DNA of 64,000 bases from Pelomonas cellulosilytica (GTDB lineage Bacteria > Pseudomonadota > Gammaproteobacteria > Burkholderiales > Burkholderiaceae_C), in NCBI RefSeq assembly GCF_021353265.1, contig NZ_JAJTWU010000009.1, positions 285,313-349,312 on the forward strand. The letters are read 5' to 3'. The notes under the pieces were generated by a model. That model saw nothing but the letters and a program-made list of their open reading frames with translations. It ran no database searches and was not told the DNA's origin. A program made the position numbers and the translations under genes. Shown here piece after piece: positions 21,683 to 31,275 of this stretch. Positions within the stretch are counted from its first letter, which is position 1; each line of letters opens with the position of its first letter.

Positions 21683-23478
21683 GCGCGCGCCTTCTCGCTG
21701 GCGATCCAGCCGTCGATGCGCTGCTCCAGCAGTGGCAGCGGCATGGCGCCCTGGTCGATGACGGCGTTGTGGAAGCGGCGCTGATCGAAGCGGGCGCCGA
21801 GGGCGGCTTCGGCGCGGGCGCGCAGCTCAAGGATCTTCAGCTCGCCCATCATGTAGCTCAACGCCTGGCCGGGCAGCGATGTGTAGCGGTCCACCTCGGC
21901 GGCCATGAAGACGGGGTCGTGCCCGGTCTGCTCGATCATGTAGGCGATGGCCTGGTCGCGGCTCCAGCCCTGCGCGTGCAGGCCGGTGTCCACCACGAGC
22001 CGGGCGGCGCGGAACATCTGTCCCTGCAGGTGGCCGAAGCGGGTGTAGGGGTCGCGGTACAGGCCGATCTGCGGGCCTAGCGTCTCGGCATACAGCCCCC
22101 AGCCTTCGCTAAAGACCGAGTACTGCGACTGGCGGCGGAACTTCGGCAATTCGCCCAGCTCCACCTGGCGGGAGATCTGCAGGTGGTGGCCCGGCACGGT
22201 CTCGTGGGCGACGAGCGTCTCCATGGCCCATTTGGGCCGGCGCTTGAAGGCAATCGCATTGGCGTTGAACCAGCCGGGTGTCGTGCCGTCCAGCGACGGG
22301 CCGTTGTAGTTGTCTGCCGCGCCCTCGCCGGTGTAGGCCGGCATGCCGCGGATGCCGTAGGTCGAACGCGGCAGCTGGGCGAACAGCTTGGGCAGCTCAG
22401 GGTCGATGCGCTTGGCAATGGCGCGGTAGCCGTCCAGCAGTTCTTCGCCGCTTTGGTTGAAGAACTTCGGGTCGCTGTAGAGGAACTTCTTGAAGGCCGC
22501 GAGGTCACCGTCGAATCCGGCCTCGGCCTTGGTTTTCTCCATCTCGGCGCTCAGCCGGGCGACCTCGCGCAGCCCCACAGCGTGGATGTGGGCGGCCGAC
22601 AGTGGGAGCGTCACGTTGCGCAGGATCAGCGCCTCGTAGACCTTGTCGCCGCCCGGGTAGCTCGACAGCGAGCCGCTCTCAGGCGCCCTGGGGAGCAGCT
22701 CGTCCTTCATGACCGCCAGCAGCCTGCGCTGGGCGGGGTAGAAGTGCTCGCGCAGCGCCGCCCGACCCTCGTCCTGCAGGCCCGTGCGGGCGCTAGCGGC
22801 GACTGTCATGCGGTTGAAGGGTTCGTAGACCGGGCTCCGGGTCACGTTGTCCGGCAGTTGGCCCTCCGCCTGGGCTATGGCTCGCACCAGCACCGGCCGG
22901 GCCGTGACCCAACCCAGCGCGAGGCCCCGGCGCAGGATGGCGATCTCCTGGTCTACCCGCGCCGGGTAGGCCGCGAGCCGGGCCAGCCATTGCCGCACCT
23001 GTGTCTCGTCGTTGACGGGCACGTTGCGCGCGAAGCCCGCCAGTGCCGACTGCGCGCCGTACAGCGTGCCCAGCGTCAGCGTGCGCCAGCCGGCGAAGCC
23101 TTGCATCGCGACATCCTGCTCGTAGCGGTGCATGAACAGCGCGAGCGACACGCGGTCGGTCTCGTCGAGCGTGCTGGCATCGATGGTGCGGGCGCGTGCC
23201 AGCATGTTCCGGGCGAAGGCGTCGCGCGCCGCGAGAGCAGCCGGCGAGCGGTCGGCGAGCTTGTCGTTGTAGCGCAGGTCGCCGCGCAACGATGCTCCTT
23301 CGGGCGCTGCACGGGCCTCGGTCTCCCAGGCTTCATCGAACAGCGCGTGCAGCGCCTCGCGCGTGCGCACAGCGGCGTCCGTGGCCGCGGCGGTGGTGGT
23401 GGGTGGGGCCGGCGGGGTGGCGGCCAGTGAGGTCAGCTGCAGGCCCGCGATGAGGGCGGCGACAAGGGTCTTGTGCAA
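21679..23478 (-). CDS. DUF885-family metallopeptidase-like protein, exported
   Basis: 599 residues. The start is TTG at 23478, preceded by GGAG six bases away; it yields a signal peptide (HKTLVAALIAGLQLTSLA). The open frame continues about 1 kb upstream, but that part is antisense to pdxA. The DUF885 signature METLVAHETVPGHHLQISRQ holds an HExxxHH zinc-type motif, with a downstream Glu in FSEGWGLYAE. The family is thought to be zinc peptidases. It is translationally coupled to the M14 peptidase gene, suggesting joint peptide degradation. Confidence 0.88.
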   Translation of the reverse strand: MHKTLVAALIAGLQLTSLAATPPAPPTTTAAATDAAVRTREALHALFDEAWETEARAAPEGASLRGDLRYNDKLADRSPAALAARDAFARNMLARARTIDASTLDETDRVSLALFMHRYEQDVAMQGFAGWRTLTLGTLYGAQSALAGFARNVPVNDETQVRQWLARLAAYPARVDQEIAILRRGLALGWVTARPVLVRAIAQAEGQLPDNVTRSPVYEPFNRMTVAASARTGLQDEGRAALREHFYPAQRRLLAVMKDELLPRAPESGSLSSYPGGDKVYEALILRNVTLPLSAAHIHAVGLREVARLSAEMEKTKAEAGFDGDLAAFKKFLYSDPKFFNQSGEELLDGYRAIAKRIDPELPKLFAQLPRSTYGIRGMPAYTGEGAADNYNGPSLDGTTPGWFNANAIAFKRRPKWAMETLVAHETVPGHHLQISRQVELGELPKFRRQSQYSVFSEGWGLYAETLGPQIGLYRDPYTRFGHLQGQMFRAARLVVDTGLHAQGWSRDQAIAYMIEQTGHDPVFMAAEVDRYTSLPGQALSYMMGELKILELRARAEAALGARFDQRRFHNAVIDQGAMPLPLLEQRIDGWIASEKARA

Positions 23479-23550
23479 GAAGTTCTCCAGGGCTGGATGA
23501 GCCGGTCGGCAGTCTGCCAGCCCGCCGCGCCCGTGATGGAAGAATGCCGC

Positions 23551-24576
23551 ATGACGCTGGAAAACTTCCCGGCCGCGGACGCGGTTCACCCGGTTCCCCT
23601 CGTCGTCACCATGGGTGACGCCTGCGGTATCGGCCCGGAGATCATCGCCAGGCTCTGGCAGCGCGACACGTCGCGCGATGCGGTTGTCGTCGGCGATCCG
23701 GCCGTTCTGCGCCGGGCCGTCGCCTGCGTGGGCGGCGGGCTCGCGGTCGCGGTGCTGCAGGGGCTGCATGAGCTGCACCGCGTGCCGCCACGCTGCCTGC
23801 CGGTCTGGCGGCCTGAAGGCCTGCCGGCCGGTCTGGTCGATGCGCCGCTCGGTCGGGTCGATGCTCGGGCCGGCGCCGCGGCGGCGCGTTGCATCGAGGC
23901 CGCCGTGGCCGAGGTGCAGGCCGGCCGTGCGCGGGCCGTTGTCACGTCGCCCATCCACAAGGAGGCGCTGCACGCCGCGGGCTCGCCCTATCCGGGCCAC
24001 ACCGAGATGCTGCAGGCGCTTGCCGGCGGCGTGCCGGTGCGCATGATGCTGGCCAACGAGGAGCTGCGCACGGTGCTCGTCACCATCCACTGCGCGCTGC
24101 GCGACGCGATCGAGCGCGTGACGCGGCAGAACGTGCTGGAGACGCTGCGCATCACCGGTGCGGCGCTGAGGCGCATGGGTGTGGCGGCGCCACGCATCGC
24201 CGTGGCCGGGCTCAATCCGCATGCGGGTGAGGGCGGGCTGTTCGGCGACGAGGAGATCCGCCACATCGCGCCGGCCATCGCCGATGCGCGTGCCGAGGGC
24301 TGGGATGCCAGCGGGCCTTACGCGCCGGACACTGTCTTCATGCGCGCGCGGCGCGGCGAGTTCGATGTGGTCGTCGCGATGACGCACGACCACGGGCTCA
24401 TTCCGGTCAAGTACCTCGGCGTGGAGCAGGGCGTCAACGTGACGCTGGGCCTGCCCTTCGTGCGGACCAGCCCCGACCACGGCACGGCGTTCGACATCGC
24501 GGGCCGCGGCGTGGCCGATCCGGCCAGCCTGGGGGCGGCGCTCGCGATGGCGCGGCGCCTTACCGGGCCGGCGTAG
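23551..24576 (+). CDS. pdxA: 4-hydroxythreonine-4-phosphate dehydrogenase (PdxA family)
   Basis: 341 residues from ATG 23551, with GGAAG eight bases upstream; starts at 23473 and 23536 were rejected. PdxA oxidises 4-phosphohydroxy-threonine in pyridoxal phosphate synthesis. Motifs are VTMGDACGIGPEI, TSPIHKEALHAAG, YPGHTEMLQ and the metal-binding MTHDHGLIPVKY. The usual GDPAGIGPE is GDACGIGPE, so it might be a PdxA-like paralogue (PdxA2 type) rather than the biosynthetic enzyme. Confidence 0.88.
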   Translation: MTLENFPAADAVHPVPLVVTMGDACGIGPEIIARLWQRDTSRDAVVVGDPAVLRRAVACVGGGLAVAVLQGLHELHRVPPRCLPVWRPEGLPAGLVDAPLGRVDARAGAAAARCIEAAVAEVQAGRARAVVTSPIHKEALHAAGSPYPGHTEMLQALAGGVPVRMMLANEELRTVLVTIHCALRDAIERVTRQNVLETLRITGAALRRMGVAAPRIAVAGLNPHAGEGGLFGDEEIRHIAPAIADARAEGWDASGPYAPDTVFMRARRGEFDVVVAMTHDHGLIPVKYLGVEQGVNVTLGLPFVRTSPDHGTAFDIAGRGVADPASLGAALAMARRLTGPA

Positions 24577-26947
24577 ACAGCGCGGCGAGCTGGGCGCGGG
24601 CCCTTGCGGTCGCGCGCTCCAGCAGGTGGGCGGTTTCGTAGGTGCGCATACGTCCGGCTTCGCAGAGCTTCTTCAGCATGCGGGCCGTCATCGTCACCGT
24701 CTCCTGGTGGCGGTTGCCATGCGTGAAGATGAAGAAGCTGCGGCCGGCGCTGATGTGCGCCAGACGCACCTTCTGCCACTCGGTGCCCGTGTGCATCTGG
24801 TAGGCGAAGCCGAGCTGCAGGTTCTCCATCAGCAGCGCGCCGGTGGTCGGCTCGGGGGCGCTCTCCGCCGGCGGCAGGCCGTCGATGGAGATGTCCACCG
24901 CCTGCAGCGGCTCGGCGGCCGTGGCGGCGTCATTGCCCGAGAGGTCCAGGTCCAGCTCGCCGTTCCAGTCGACGGTGGACTCCTCCACGAGGCCCAGGCT
25001 CTTGGCTTCGGCCGGTGTCAGGCGCTGGCTCGCGTCGAGGTCGCCCGGCAGCGTCTCGCCGGCCATCGGCTTCGCGAGGTCGGCTTCGTTGGGCGGGGCG
25101 ACGCCGAAGATCTGGTCGAGCTGCTTGATCAGCAGGTTGGTGTCCAGTGCGCTGGGGGCCTGGCCCTTCAGCGATTCGGCGTGCGCAGGCAGCAGCGCGC
25201 CGAAGAAGTCCTTGCGCGGCGCATCGGGCCAGCGGATCAGATCCAGCCCCTCGTTGAGCGTGCGCATCAGGTTGGGCAGCTCGCGCAGGAACTCGGCGCG
25301 CGCCGCCGTGCCGCCCTTGGGCTGCACGCTCATGACGAGGCTGCGGCCCAGCGCGCGCAGCCGCAGTGCGCGCTCCGGCGCACCTTCGCGCGACGCGAGC
25401 ACGATGGCCTGGCTCCAGACCTGCGCCAGGAAGTCGCGCAAAAAGCCCTGCATCGGCACCTTGGCCAGCTGCTGCTGCAACTGCAGCGAGTAGCGCTGCT
25501 GCAGGCGCAGGTCGGTTTCGCGGCGTTCCACGACGGCAGCGGCATCGCCCGCGGCCTTCAGCGTGTTGCGCGTCTGCTCGGCGATGAAGGTCTCGAGCGC
25601 ATCCAGCTTGGCCGTATAGACGTCCATGCGGTCGAAGTCGCCCTGTGCCACGTCCTGCACGAGGTCGCGCACATGGGACAGGAAGGCCCGGCCGGGGTCG
25701 TCGCTGAAGTCGTCGAACGCGCAGGCCAGCGAGGCCAGCCGGTTGATGAAGACCCGCACCGGATGGCGCCGCGACGAGAAGAACGTCTCGTCGCCGAGCG
25801 CGGTGCGCAGCACCGGCAGCTGCAGCCGGGCAAGCAGGCGCGCCATCTGAGGCGGCACCTTGGGATCGGCCAGGATCTGGTCGAACAGGCTGCTGACCAC
25901 GTCGATGACCATGTGGTCCAGCCGGCCGGTGGCGGCCTGCCGCAGCTCGTCGCGGTGCATGTTGATCAGGTTGGCCGGCAGCGGCGCCTGGCTCCAGGCG
26001 CTGGGCTCGCCGGACACCGTGTCCAAGCCCATACGGCTGGAGTGACCGCTGTCGAAGCCCTCGTACGGCGCCGGCGCGTGGGCCAGGCGCCGCAGCAGGT
26101 CCATCATCTGTGGGTCGACACGGCCGAGGCCACCGGGACCGCTGGCGCGGCCGGTGCTGCCGCTGAAGCCGCCGAACCCGCTGCGCCCACCACCGCCGCC
26201 CAGGCTGCCGTGGCCCGAGCCGCCATAGCCGCTGCGCGTGGACATCGCGCCGTAGCTGGAGTCGAGGTCGCCCGCCTGCGTGTTGCCGCCGAGGCCGCCA
26301 TGGCGTGATACCGCGTCCGGCGTGGCGCGCACGCGCAGGTCCTGGGGGCGCAGCCCGCGTGAGCGCAGCAACTCGGCGATGTCGCCGTAGCACGCGCGCA
26401 TCTCCTGCGCGAGCGCGCGGGTCAGTTCGTCGGTCAGCGTCTGGCGGATCGGCGGGTCGTCGGTGATGGCCTGCACGGCGTCCAGCAGCGCCTGGCCGAT
26501 CAGCTCGGGCCGTAGCGGATTGCGCTCGCCCACCTGGATGCTGGACACGTAAGACTCCACCTCGCGCAGCTCCCACTCGCTGTGGTGGCCGATGGCAAGG
26601 CCGATACGGTCGGCCGCGACCAGGTTGTTCACCTGGTCGTCGTCCATCAGCGAGAGTTCGCCCCAGTTCTTCTTGGCCGGAGCGGCGGCCGCGGGCTTGG
26701 CCTCGGACTGCTCGGCCGTCACCTGCTTGCGCAGGCTCTGCAGGAAGCGTTGCAGGAAAGTGCCCTGCTGCTGGCGGAACACGAACTGCGCTGCCAGCAA
26801 CGCGTCACGGCGCCGGATCTGGCCGGCTGACAGCGCCGACAGGCCCAATCCTTCCGCGCAACGCTCCGCAGCCTGCTCACCCGCGAGACGAATGCGGGTC
26901 AGCGAGGCTTCCAGGTGCGGATTCAGACGGATCTCTGGCGCGTTCAT
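24560..26947 (-). CDS. DUF1631-family protein
   Basis: 795 residues, soluble and largely helical, from ATG 26947 (MNAPEIRLNPHLEASLTRIR). A Gly/Ser-rich linker lies around residues 215-255, with repeated GGxGxxG runs. The C-terminal part (LGFAYQMHTGTEWQKVRLAH, then SFFIFTHGN) matches the PilZ-like end typical of DUF1631 proteins. No enzyme motif is visible. The family is common in beta- and gammaproteobacteria and of unknown function. It overlaps the convergent pdxA 3' end by 17 bases. Confidence 0.82.
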   Translation of the reverse strand: MNAPEIRLNPHLEASLTRIRLAGEQAAERCAEGLGLSALSAGQIRRRDALLAAQFVFRQQQGTFLQRFLQSLRKQVTAEQSEAKPAAAAPAKKNWGELSLMDDDQVNNLVAADRIGLAIGHHSEWELREVESYVSSIQVGERNPLRPELIGQALLDAVQAITDDPPIRQTLTDELTRALAQEMRACYGDIAELLRSRGLRPQDLRVRATPDAVSRHGGLGGNTQAGDLDSSYGAMSTRSGYGGSGHGSLGGGGGRSGFGGFSGSTGRASGPGGLGRVDPQMMDLLRRLAHAPAPYEGFDSGHSSRMGLDTVSGEPSAWSQAPLPANLINMHRDELRQAATGRLDHMVIDVVSSLFDQILADPKVPPQMARLLARLQLPVLRTALGDETFFSSRRHPVRVFINRLASLACAFDDFSDDPGRAFLSHVRDLVQDVAQGDFDRMDVYTAKLDALETFIAEQTRNTLKAAGDAAAVVERRETDLRLQQRYSLQLQQQLAKVPMQGFLRDFLAQVWSQAIVLASREGAPERALRLRALGRSLVMSVQPKGGTAARAEFLRELPNLMRTLNEGLDLIRWPDAPRKDFFGALLPAHAESLKGQAPSALDTNLLIKQLDQIFGVAPPNEADLAKPMAGETLPGDLDASQRLTPAEAKSLGLVEESTVDWNGELDLDLSGNDAATAAEPLQAVDISIDGLPPAESAPEPTTGALLMENLQLGFAYQMHTGTEWQKVRLAHISAGRSFFIFTHGNRHQETVTMTARMLKKLCEAGRMRTYETAHLLERATARARAQLAALSTPAR

Positions 26948-27024
26948 CAGGAAAAGGGCACAAGTGAGCGAAAGTATCGCGCCTGGCACCGCCTAGGGTT
27001 TTCATGAGCCGCCAAATCCGTGGC

Positions 27025-27057
27025 AAAAAAAAGCCCGGTAACCATTGCTTACCGGGC
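27025..27057 (-). terminator. Rho-independent terminator of mscL
   Basis: On the minus strand GCCCGGTAA (27049-27057 complement) pairs with TTACCGGGC (27033-27041 complement) around a seven-base loop, followed by eight T. It lies 17 bases past the mscL stop. Confidence 0.9.
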
Positions 27058-27074
27058 GGGCGACGAAAACCGGG

Positions 27075-27497
27075 CTATCGCTTGAGGGCGTCGCGGATCT
27101 CGCGAAGCAGCTGGATGTCTTCCGGCGTGGGCGGCGGCGCTGCCGGCGCCGCGGCAGCCTCCGGCTCCCGCTTGAGGCGGTTGATCTGTTTGATCATGAG
27201 GAAGATCACGAAGGCCAGGATGATGAAGTTCAGCGAAACGGTGATGAAGCTGCCGTAGGCCAGCACCGCACCCTCCTTCTTGGCCTCGGCCAGCGTCGAC
27301 GCCGTCTGGCCCGCCAGCGGGACGAAGTAGTTGCTGAAGTCGAGCCCGCCGAAGATCTTGCTCACGACCGGCATGATGACGTCGCCGACCAGGGAGTCGA
27401 CGATCTTGCCGAATGCGCCGCCGATGATCACGCCGACCGCCAGGTCGATGACGTTGCCTTTGACGGCGAACTCCTTGAACTCGGAAAAGAAACTCAT
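27075..27497 (-). CDS. mscL: Large-conductance mechanosensitive channel
   Basis: 140 residues. The start at 27497 gives [20 protein letters not shown], the conserved N-terminal amphipathic helix and TM1 ([20 protein letters not shown]). TM2 is [20 protein letters not shown], followed by a Pro/Ala-rich linker and the cytoplasmic helix [14 protein letters not shown]. It releases solutes on hypo-osmotic shock. A strong terminator follows. Confidence 0.97.
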   Translation of the reverse strand: MSFFSEFKEFAVKGNVIDLAVGVIIGGAFGKIVDSLVGDVIMPVVSKIFGGLDFSNYFVPLAGQTASTLAEAKKEGAVLAYGSFITVSLNFIILAFVIFLMIKQINRLKREPEAAAAPAAPPPTPEDIQLLREIRDALKR

Positions 27498-27662
27498 GCA
27501 GGACTCCTGACGGGGATCAAAGAAAGTGTTCGGCGGCATCTTGGCGCCAACTGGGCGGGGTCAGAAGCCGGGTAAACCTGCGTCCTTTCCCCGGGAGCCC
27601 GGCGGCAGTGCAGATTTGCCGTCCGCTAGAATCCCGGGCTGCCCGTGATCAGAAGTCTGTCG

Positions 27663-27688
27663 GATTCGAAGTCTCGATTCGAAGTCTC
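27663..27688 (+). repeat. Two exact tandem copies of a 13-bp unit upstream of petA
   Basis: GATTCGAAGTCTC occurs at 27663-27675 and again at 27676-27688, ending 14 bases before the petA ATG. A TAGAAT -10-like element at 27627-27632 lies upstream, so the repeat is in the predicted 5' leader of the bc1 transcript. Function unknown. Confidence 0.8.
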
Positions 27689-27702
27689 TTTAGAGGACCC
27701 TC

Positions 27703-28299
27703 ATGAGTGACCAGCAAGTGGACCAAGGCAAGCGGACCTGGTTGATTGCCACCGGCTGCGCCGGAGCCGTGGGCGGTGTCGCGACGGCCGTGCCCTTCGT
27801 CAGCACCTTTGCGCCCAGCGAGCGTGCGAAGGCAGCAGGTGCGCCGGTCGAGGTCGACATCTCCGGCATCAAACCCGGTGAGAAGCTCACCGTCGAGTGG
27901 CGCGGCAAGCCGGTCTGGATCGTGCGCCGTACGCCCGAGCAGATCGAGGCCCTCAAGAAGAACGATCCGCAGCTGGCCGACCCGCAGTCGGAGCGCAAGG
28001 CGTTCCCGATCCCCGACTACGCGAAGAACGAGAACCGCTCGATCAAGCCCGAGTACCTGGTCGTCGTCGGCATCTGCTCACACCTCGGCTGCTCGCCCAG
28101 CGACAAGTTCGCCGCCGGCCCCCAGCCTTCGCTGCCGGACGACTGGAACGGCGGCTTCCTGTGTCCCTGCCATGGCTCCACCTTCGACATGGCCGGCCGC
28201 GTCTTCAAGAACAAGCCCGCGCCGGACAACCTCGAAGTGCCGCCGCACATGTACTTGTCCGACGCCAAGCTCATGATTGGCGAAGACAAGAAGGCCTGA
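27703..28299 (+). CDS. petA: Ubiquinol-cytochrome c reductase, Rieske iron-sulfur subunit
   Basis: 198 residues. An N-terminal anchor (WLIATGCAGAVGGVATAVPF), preceded by a basic stretch, likely serves as a Tat-type signal. The [2Fe-2S] ligands are in CSHLGC and CPCHGS with the expected spacing (CSHLGCSPSDKF, GGFLCPCHGSTFD). First gene of the petABC operon for the cytochrome bc1 complex. Confidence 0.98.
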   Translation: MSDQQVDQGKRTWLIATGCAGAVGGVATAVPFVSTFAPSERAKAAGAPVEVDISGIKPGEKLTVEWRGKPVWIVRRTPEQIEALKKNDPQLADPQSERKAFPIPDYAKNENRSIKPEYLVVVGICSHLGCSPSDKFAAGPQPSLPDDWNGGFLCPCHGSTFDMAGRVFKNKPAPDNLEVPPHMYLSDAKLMIGEDKKA

Positions 28300-28320
28300 C
28301 GAGAAAGACAGGGACGACAC

Positions 28321-29727
28321 ATGGCTGAATTCAAGGAAGCTCCCGCAGGCGCCTCGGTGGGCGTGAAGACCATGACCTGGCTGGAGAACCGGTTCCCGAC
28401 CGCGTTCGACGCCTACAAGGTCCACATGGCCGAGTACTACGCGCCGAAGAACTTCAACTGGTGGTACATCTTCGGCTCGCTGGCACTGCTGGTGCTGGTG
28501 ATCCAGATCGTCACCGGCATCTTTCTCGTGATGCACTACAAGCCGGACGCGGCACTCGCCTTCGCGTCGGTCGAGTACATCATGCGCGACGTGCCGTGGG
28601 GCTGGCTGATCCGCTACATGCACAGCACGGGCGCCTCGTCCTTCTTCGTTGTGGTCTACCTTCACATGTTCCGCGGGCTGCTGTACGGCAGCTACCGCAA
28701 GCCGCGTGAGCTGGTCTGGATCTTCGGCTGCGCGATCTTCCTGTGCCTGATGGCCGAGGCCTTCATGGGCTATCTGCTGCCGTGGGGCCAGATGTCGTAC
28801 TGGGGCGCGCAGGTCATCGTGAACCTGTTCGCCGCCGTGCCCTTCGTCGGCCCGGACCTGGCGCTGATGATCCGCGGCGACTACGTCGTCGGCGACGCGA
28901 CGCTGAACCGCTTCTTCAGCTTCCACGTGATCGCCGTGCCGTTGGTGCTGCTGGGTCTCGTCGTCGCCCACCTGCTGGCGCTGCACGATGTCGGATCGAA
29001 CAATCCGGACGGCGTCGAGATCAAGAAGGGCCCGAAAGACGCAAACGGCCATCCGCTGGACGGCGTGCCCTTCCATCCGTTCTACACGGTGCACGACATC
29101 TATGCCGTCTGCCTGTTCCTGATGGTTTTCACAGCCATCATCTTCTTCGCGCCGGAACTGGGTGGCTACTTCCTGGAGTACAACAACTTCATCCCGGCCG
29201 ACCCGCTGAAGACGCCGGCCCACATCGCGCCGGTCTGGTACTTCACGCCGTTCTACTCGATGCTGCGCGCGACGACCGACGTGATGGTCAACGTGCTGTG
29301 CGGCGTCGTCGGCCTGGCCGCCGTCGTGAGCTTCCTGAAGGGCAAGTTCGGTGGCGCCGCCAAGCTGGCGCTGCTGGTGGCGGCTGCCGTGGCGATCTTC
29401 CTGCTCAAGGTCTTCGACGCCAAGTTCTGGGGCGTTGTCGTCATGGGCGGCGCGGTCATCATCCTGTTCTTCCTGCCTTGGCTGGACCACAGCCCGGTCA
29501 AATCCATCCGCTACCGCCCGGGCTGGCACAAGTACCTGTACGCCGTCTTCGTCGTGTTCTTCCTGGTGCTGGGCTATCTGGGCATCCAGCCGCCCAGCGA
29601 GATCGGCACCTTGGTGGCTCAGATCGGCACGCTGTTCTACTTCGGCTTCTTCCTGCTGATGCCCTGGTGGAGCCGTCTTGGCGAACCCAAGCCGGTGCCT
29701 GACCGCGTGACCTTCCACGCCCACTGA
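28321..29727 (+). CDS. petB: Ubiquinol-cytochrome c reductase, cytochrome b subunit
   Basis: 468 residues with about ten membrane helices. Haem b ligand regions are IRYMHSTGASSFFVVVYLHM and FHVIAVPLVLLGLVVAHLLA; the quinol site PDWY-like loop is replaced by APVWYFTPFYSML as in proteobacterial forms. The C-terminal helices past residue 400 are the usual extension in Burkholderiales. It is the core redox and proton-translocating subunit. Confidence 0.98.
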   Translation: MAEFKEAPAGASVGVKTMTWLENRFPTAFDAYKVHMAEYYAPKNFNWWYIFGSLALLVLVIQIVTGIFLVMHYKPDAALAFASVEYIMRDVPWGWLIRYMHSTGASSFFVVVYLHMFRGLLYGSYRKPRELVWIFGCAIFLCLMAEAFMGYLLPWGQMSYWGAQVIVNLFAAVPFVGPDLALMIRGDYVVGDATLNRFFSFHVIAVPLVLLGLVVAHLLALHDVGSNNPDGVEIKKGPKDANGHPLDGVPFHPFYTVHDIYAVCLFLMVFTAIIFFAPELGGYFLEYNNFIPADPLKTPAHIAPVWYFTPFYSMLRATTDVMVNVLCGVVGLAAVVSFLKGKFGGAAKLALLVAAAVAIFLLKVFDAKFWGVVVMGGAVIILFFLPWLDHSPVKSIRYRPGWHKYLYAVFVVFFLVLGYLGIQPPSEIGTLVAQIGTLFYFGFFLLMPWWSRLGEPKPVPDRVTFHAH

Positions 29728-29746
29728 GCCGCGGAGCACAACGACA

Positions 29747-30517
29747 ATGAAAAAGCTGATCGCCCTCCTGCTGGCCACCCTCGGCTTCGCTGGTGCCGTG
29801 CAGGCCAACACCGGTGGCATCGAATGGGACAAGTTCCCCAAGGACAAGATGTCGGACATGGCTTCGCTGCAGCATGGCGCGAAGATCTTCGTCAACTATT
29901 GCCTGAACTGTCATAGCGCGGCCTACATGCGCTACAACCGCATGCGCGATATCGGCCTGACTGAGGTCGACATCAAGAACAACCTGCTGTTCGCGGCGGA
30001 GAAGGTCGGCGAGACCATGAAGGTCAGCCTCGACCCCAAGGAAGCCAAGGCCTGGTTCGGCGCCAATCCACCCGACCTTTCGGTGATCGCCCGCTCGCGC
30101 GCCGACGGCGCCAAGGGCTCCGGTGCTGACTACCTCTACACTTACATGCGGAACTTCTACCGCGATGACACGAAGGCGACGGGGTGGAACAACCTTGCCT
30201 TCCCGAGTGTCGCGATGCCGCATGTGCTGTGGGAGCTGCAAGGCCAGCGCATCGCCAAGTTCGAGGAAGTGGCCGATCCGCATGACCACGAGAAGAAGAC
30301 GCATGTCTTCGCCGGCTACGAGATGATCAAGCCCGGCACGATGACCGAGCGCCAATACGACGATGCCGTGGCCGACCTGGTCGCCTACCTGCAATGGATG
30401 GGCGAGCCGGCACAGGCCCAGCGTTTCCAGCTCGGTGTCATCGTGCTGATCTTCCTCGGCATCCTCACTGTCTTCGCCTGGCGCTTGAACGCGTCGTACT
30501 GGAAGGACGTGAAGTAA
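29747..30517 (+). CDS. petC: Cytochrome c1 subunit of the bc1 complex
   Basis: 256 residues. A 21-residue signal peptide (MKKLIALLLATLGFAGAVQA) is followed by the haem c motif CLNCHSAAYMRYNRM and a C-terminal membrane anchor (LGVIVLIFLGILTVFAWRLN). It passes electrons from the Rieske centre to soluble cytochrome c. A terminator follows. Confidence 0.98.
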   Translation: MKKLIALLLATLGFAGAVQANTGGIEWDKFPKDKMSDMASLQHGAKIFVNYCLNCHSAAYMRYNRMRDIGLTEVDIKNNLLFAAEKVGETMKVSLDPKEAKAWFGANPPDLSVIARSRADGAKGSGADYLYTYMRNFYRDDTKATGWNNLAFPSVAMPHVLWELQGQRIAKFEEVADPHDHEKKTHVFAGYEMIKPGTMTERQYDDAVADLVAYLQWMGEPAQAQRFQLGVIVLIFLGILTVFAWRLNASYWKDVK

Positions 30518-30558
30518 CAGCGAAGTGTCCCGGTGCCGCCTCAAAGCGGTGCCGAACC

Positions 30559-30603
30559 ACGCAGTGGGGCGCGCCTCGGCCACCCACTGCGTTTGCTTTT
30601 TCA
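30559..30603 (+). terminator. Terminator after petABC
   Basis: ACGCAGTGGG (30559-30568) and CCCACTGCGT (30583-30592) form a perfect 10-bp stem with a 14-base loop, followed by TTGCTTTTTC. Confidence 0.75.
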
Positions 30604-30657
30604 GCGCGGCTCAGCCAGCGCGCTTTTTGATTGACTGACCCCTCGGGAGCCCAAGCC

Positions 30658-31275
30658 ATGATGGTCCTCTACTCTGGAACCACCGACCCCTACTCGCACC
30701 GCTGCCGCTTCGTGCTGTTCGAGAAAGGCATGGACTTCGAGATCCGCGACGTTGACCTGTTCGCGAAGCCTGAAGACATTGCGTTGATGAACCCGTACAA
30801 CGAGGTGCCCATCCTCGTCGAGCGCGACCTCATCCTGTACGAATCGCACATCATCAACGAGTACATCGACGAGCGCTTCCCGCACCCGCAGCTGATGCCC
30901 GGCGACCCGGTGGCCCGCGCCCGCGTCCGTCTGTTCCTGCTGAACTTCGAGAAGGAGTTGTTCGCGCACGTGAACATCCTCGAAGGCCGTGGCACGACGA
31001 CCAAGGCGACGGACAAGCAGCTGGAAAAAGCCCGCTCGCAGATCCGCGACCGCCTGACGCAGCTCGCCCCGATCTTCCTGAAGAACAAGTACATGCTGGG
31101 CGACGACTTCTCGATGCTCGACGTGGCTATCGCCCCGCTGCTGTGGCGCCTGGACTACTATGGCATCGACATGTCCAAGAACGCGCTGCCGCTGCTGAAG
31201 TACGCCGAGCGCATCTTCAGCCGCCCGGCCTACATTGAGGCGCTGACGCCCTCTGAAAAGGTCATGCGCCGCTGA
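30658..31275 (+). CDS. sspA: Stringent starvation protein A (GST-fold regulator)
   Basis: 205 residues. Glutathione-S-transferase fold: YSGTTDPYSHRCRFVLFEKG, NEVPILVERDLILYESHII and DDFSMLDVAIAPLLWRLDYY. SspA binds RNA polymerase and modulates starvation and acid-stress transcription. The context petABC-sspA-sspB is conserved in beta- and gammaproteobacteria. Two adjacent ATGs (30658, 30661) are possible starts. Confidence 0.94.
   Translation: MMVLYSGTTDPYSHRCRFVLFEKGMDFEIRDVDLFAKPEDIALMNPYNEVPILVERDLILYESHIINEYIDERFPHPQLMPGDPVARARVRLFLLNFEKELFAHVNILEGRGTTTKATDKQLEKARSQIRDRLTQLAPIFLKNKYMLGDDFSMLDVAIAPLLWRLDYYGIDMSKNALPLLKYAERIFSRPAYIEALTPSEKVMRR

Noticed and set aside
22183..23430. 415-codon plus-strand open frame opposite the DUF885 gene
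   Set aside because: Shadow frame of a clear protein-coding gene; composition is Arg/Gly/Val-rich without any domain.
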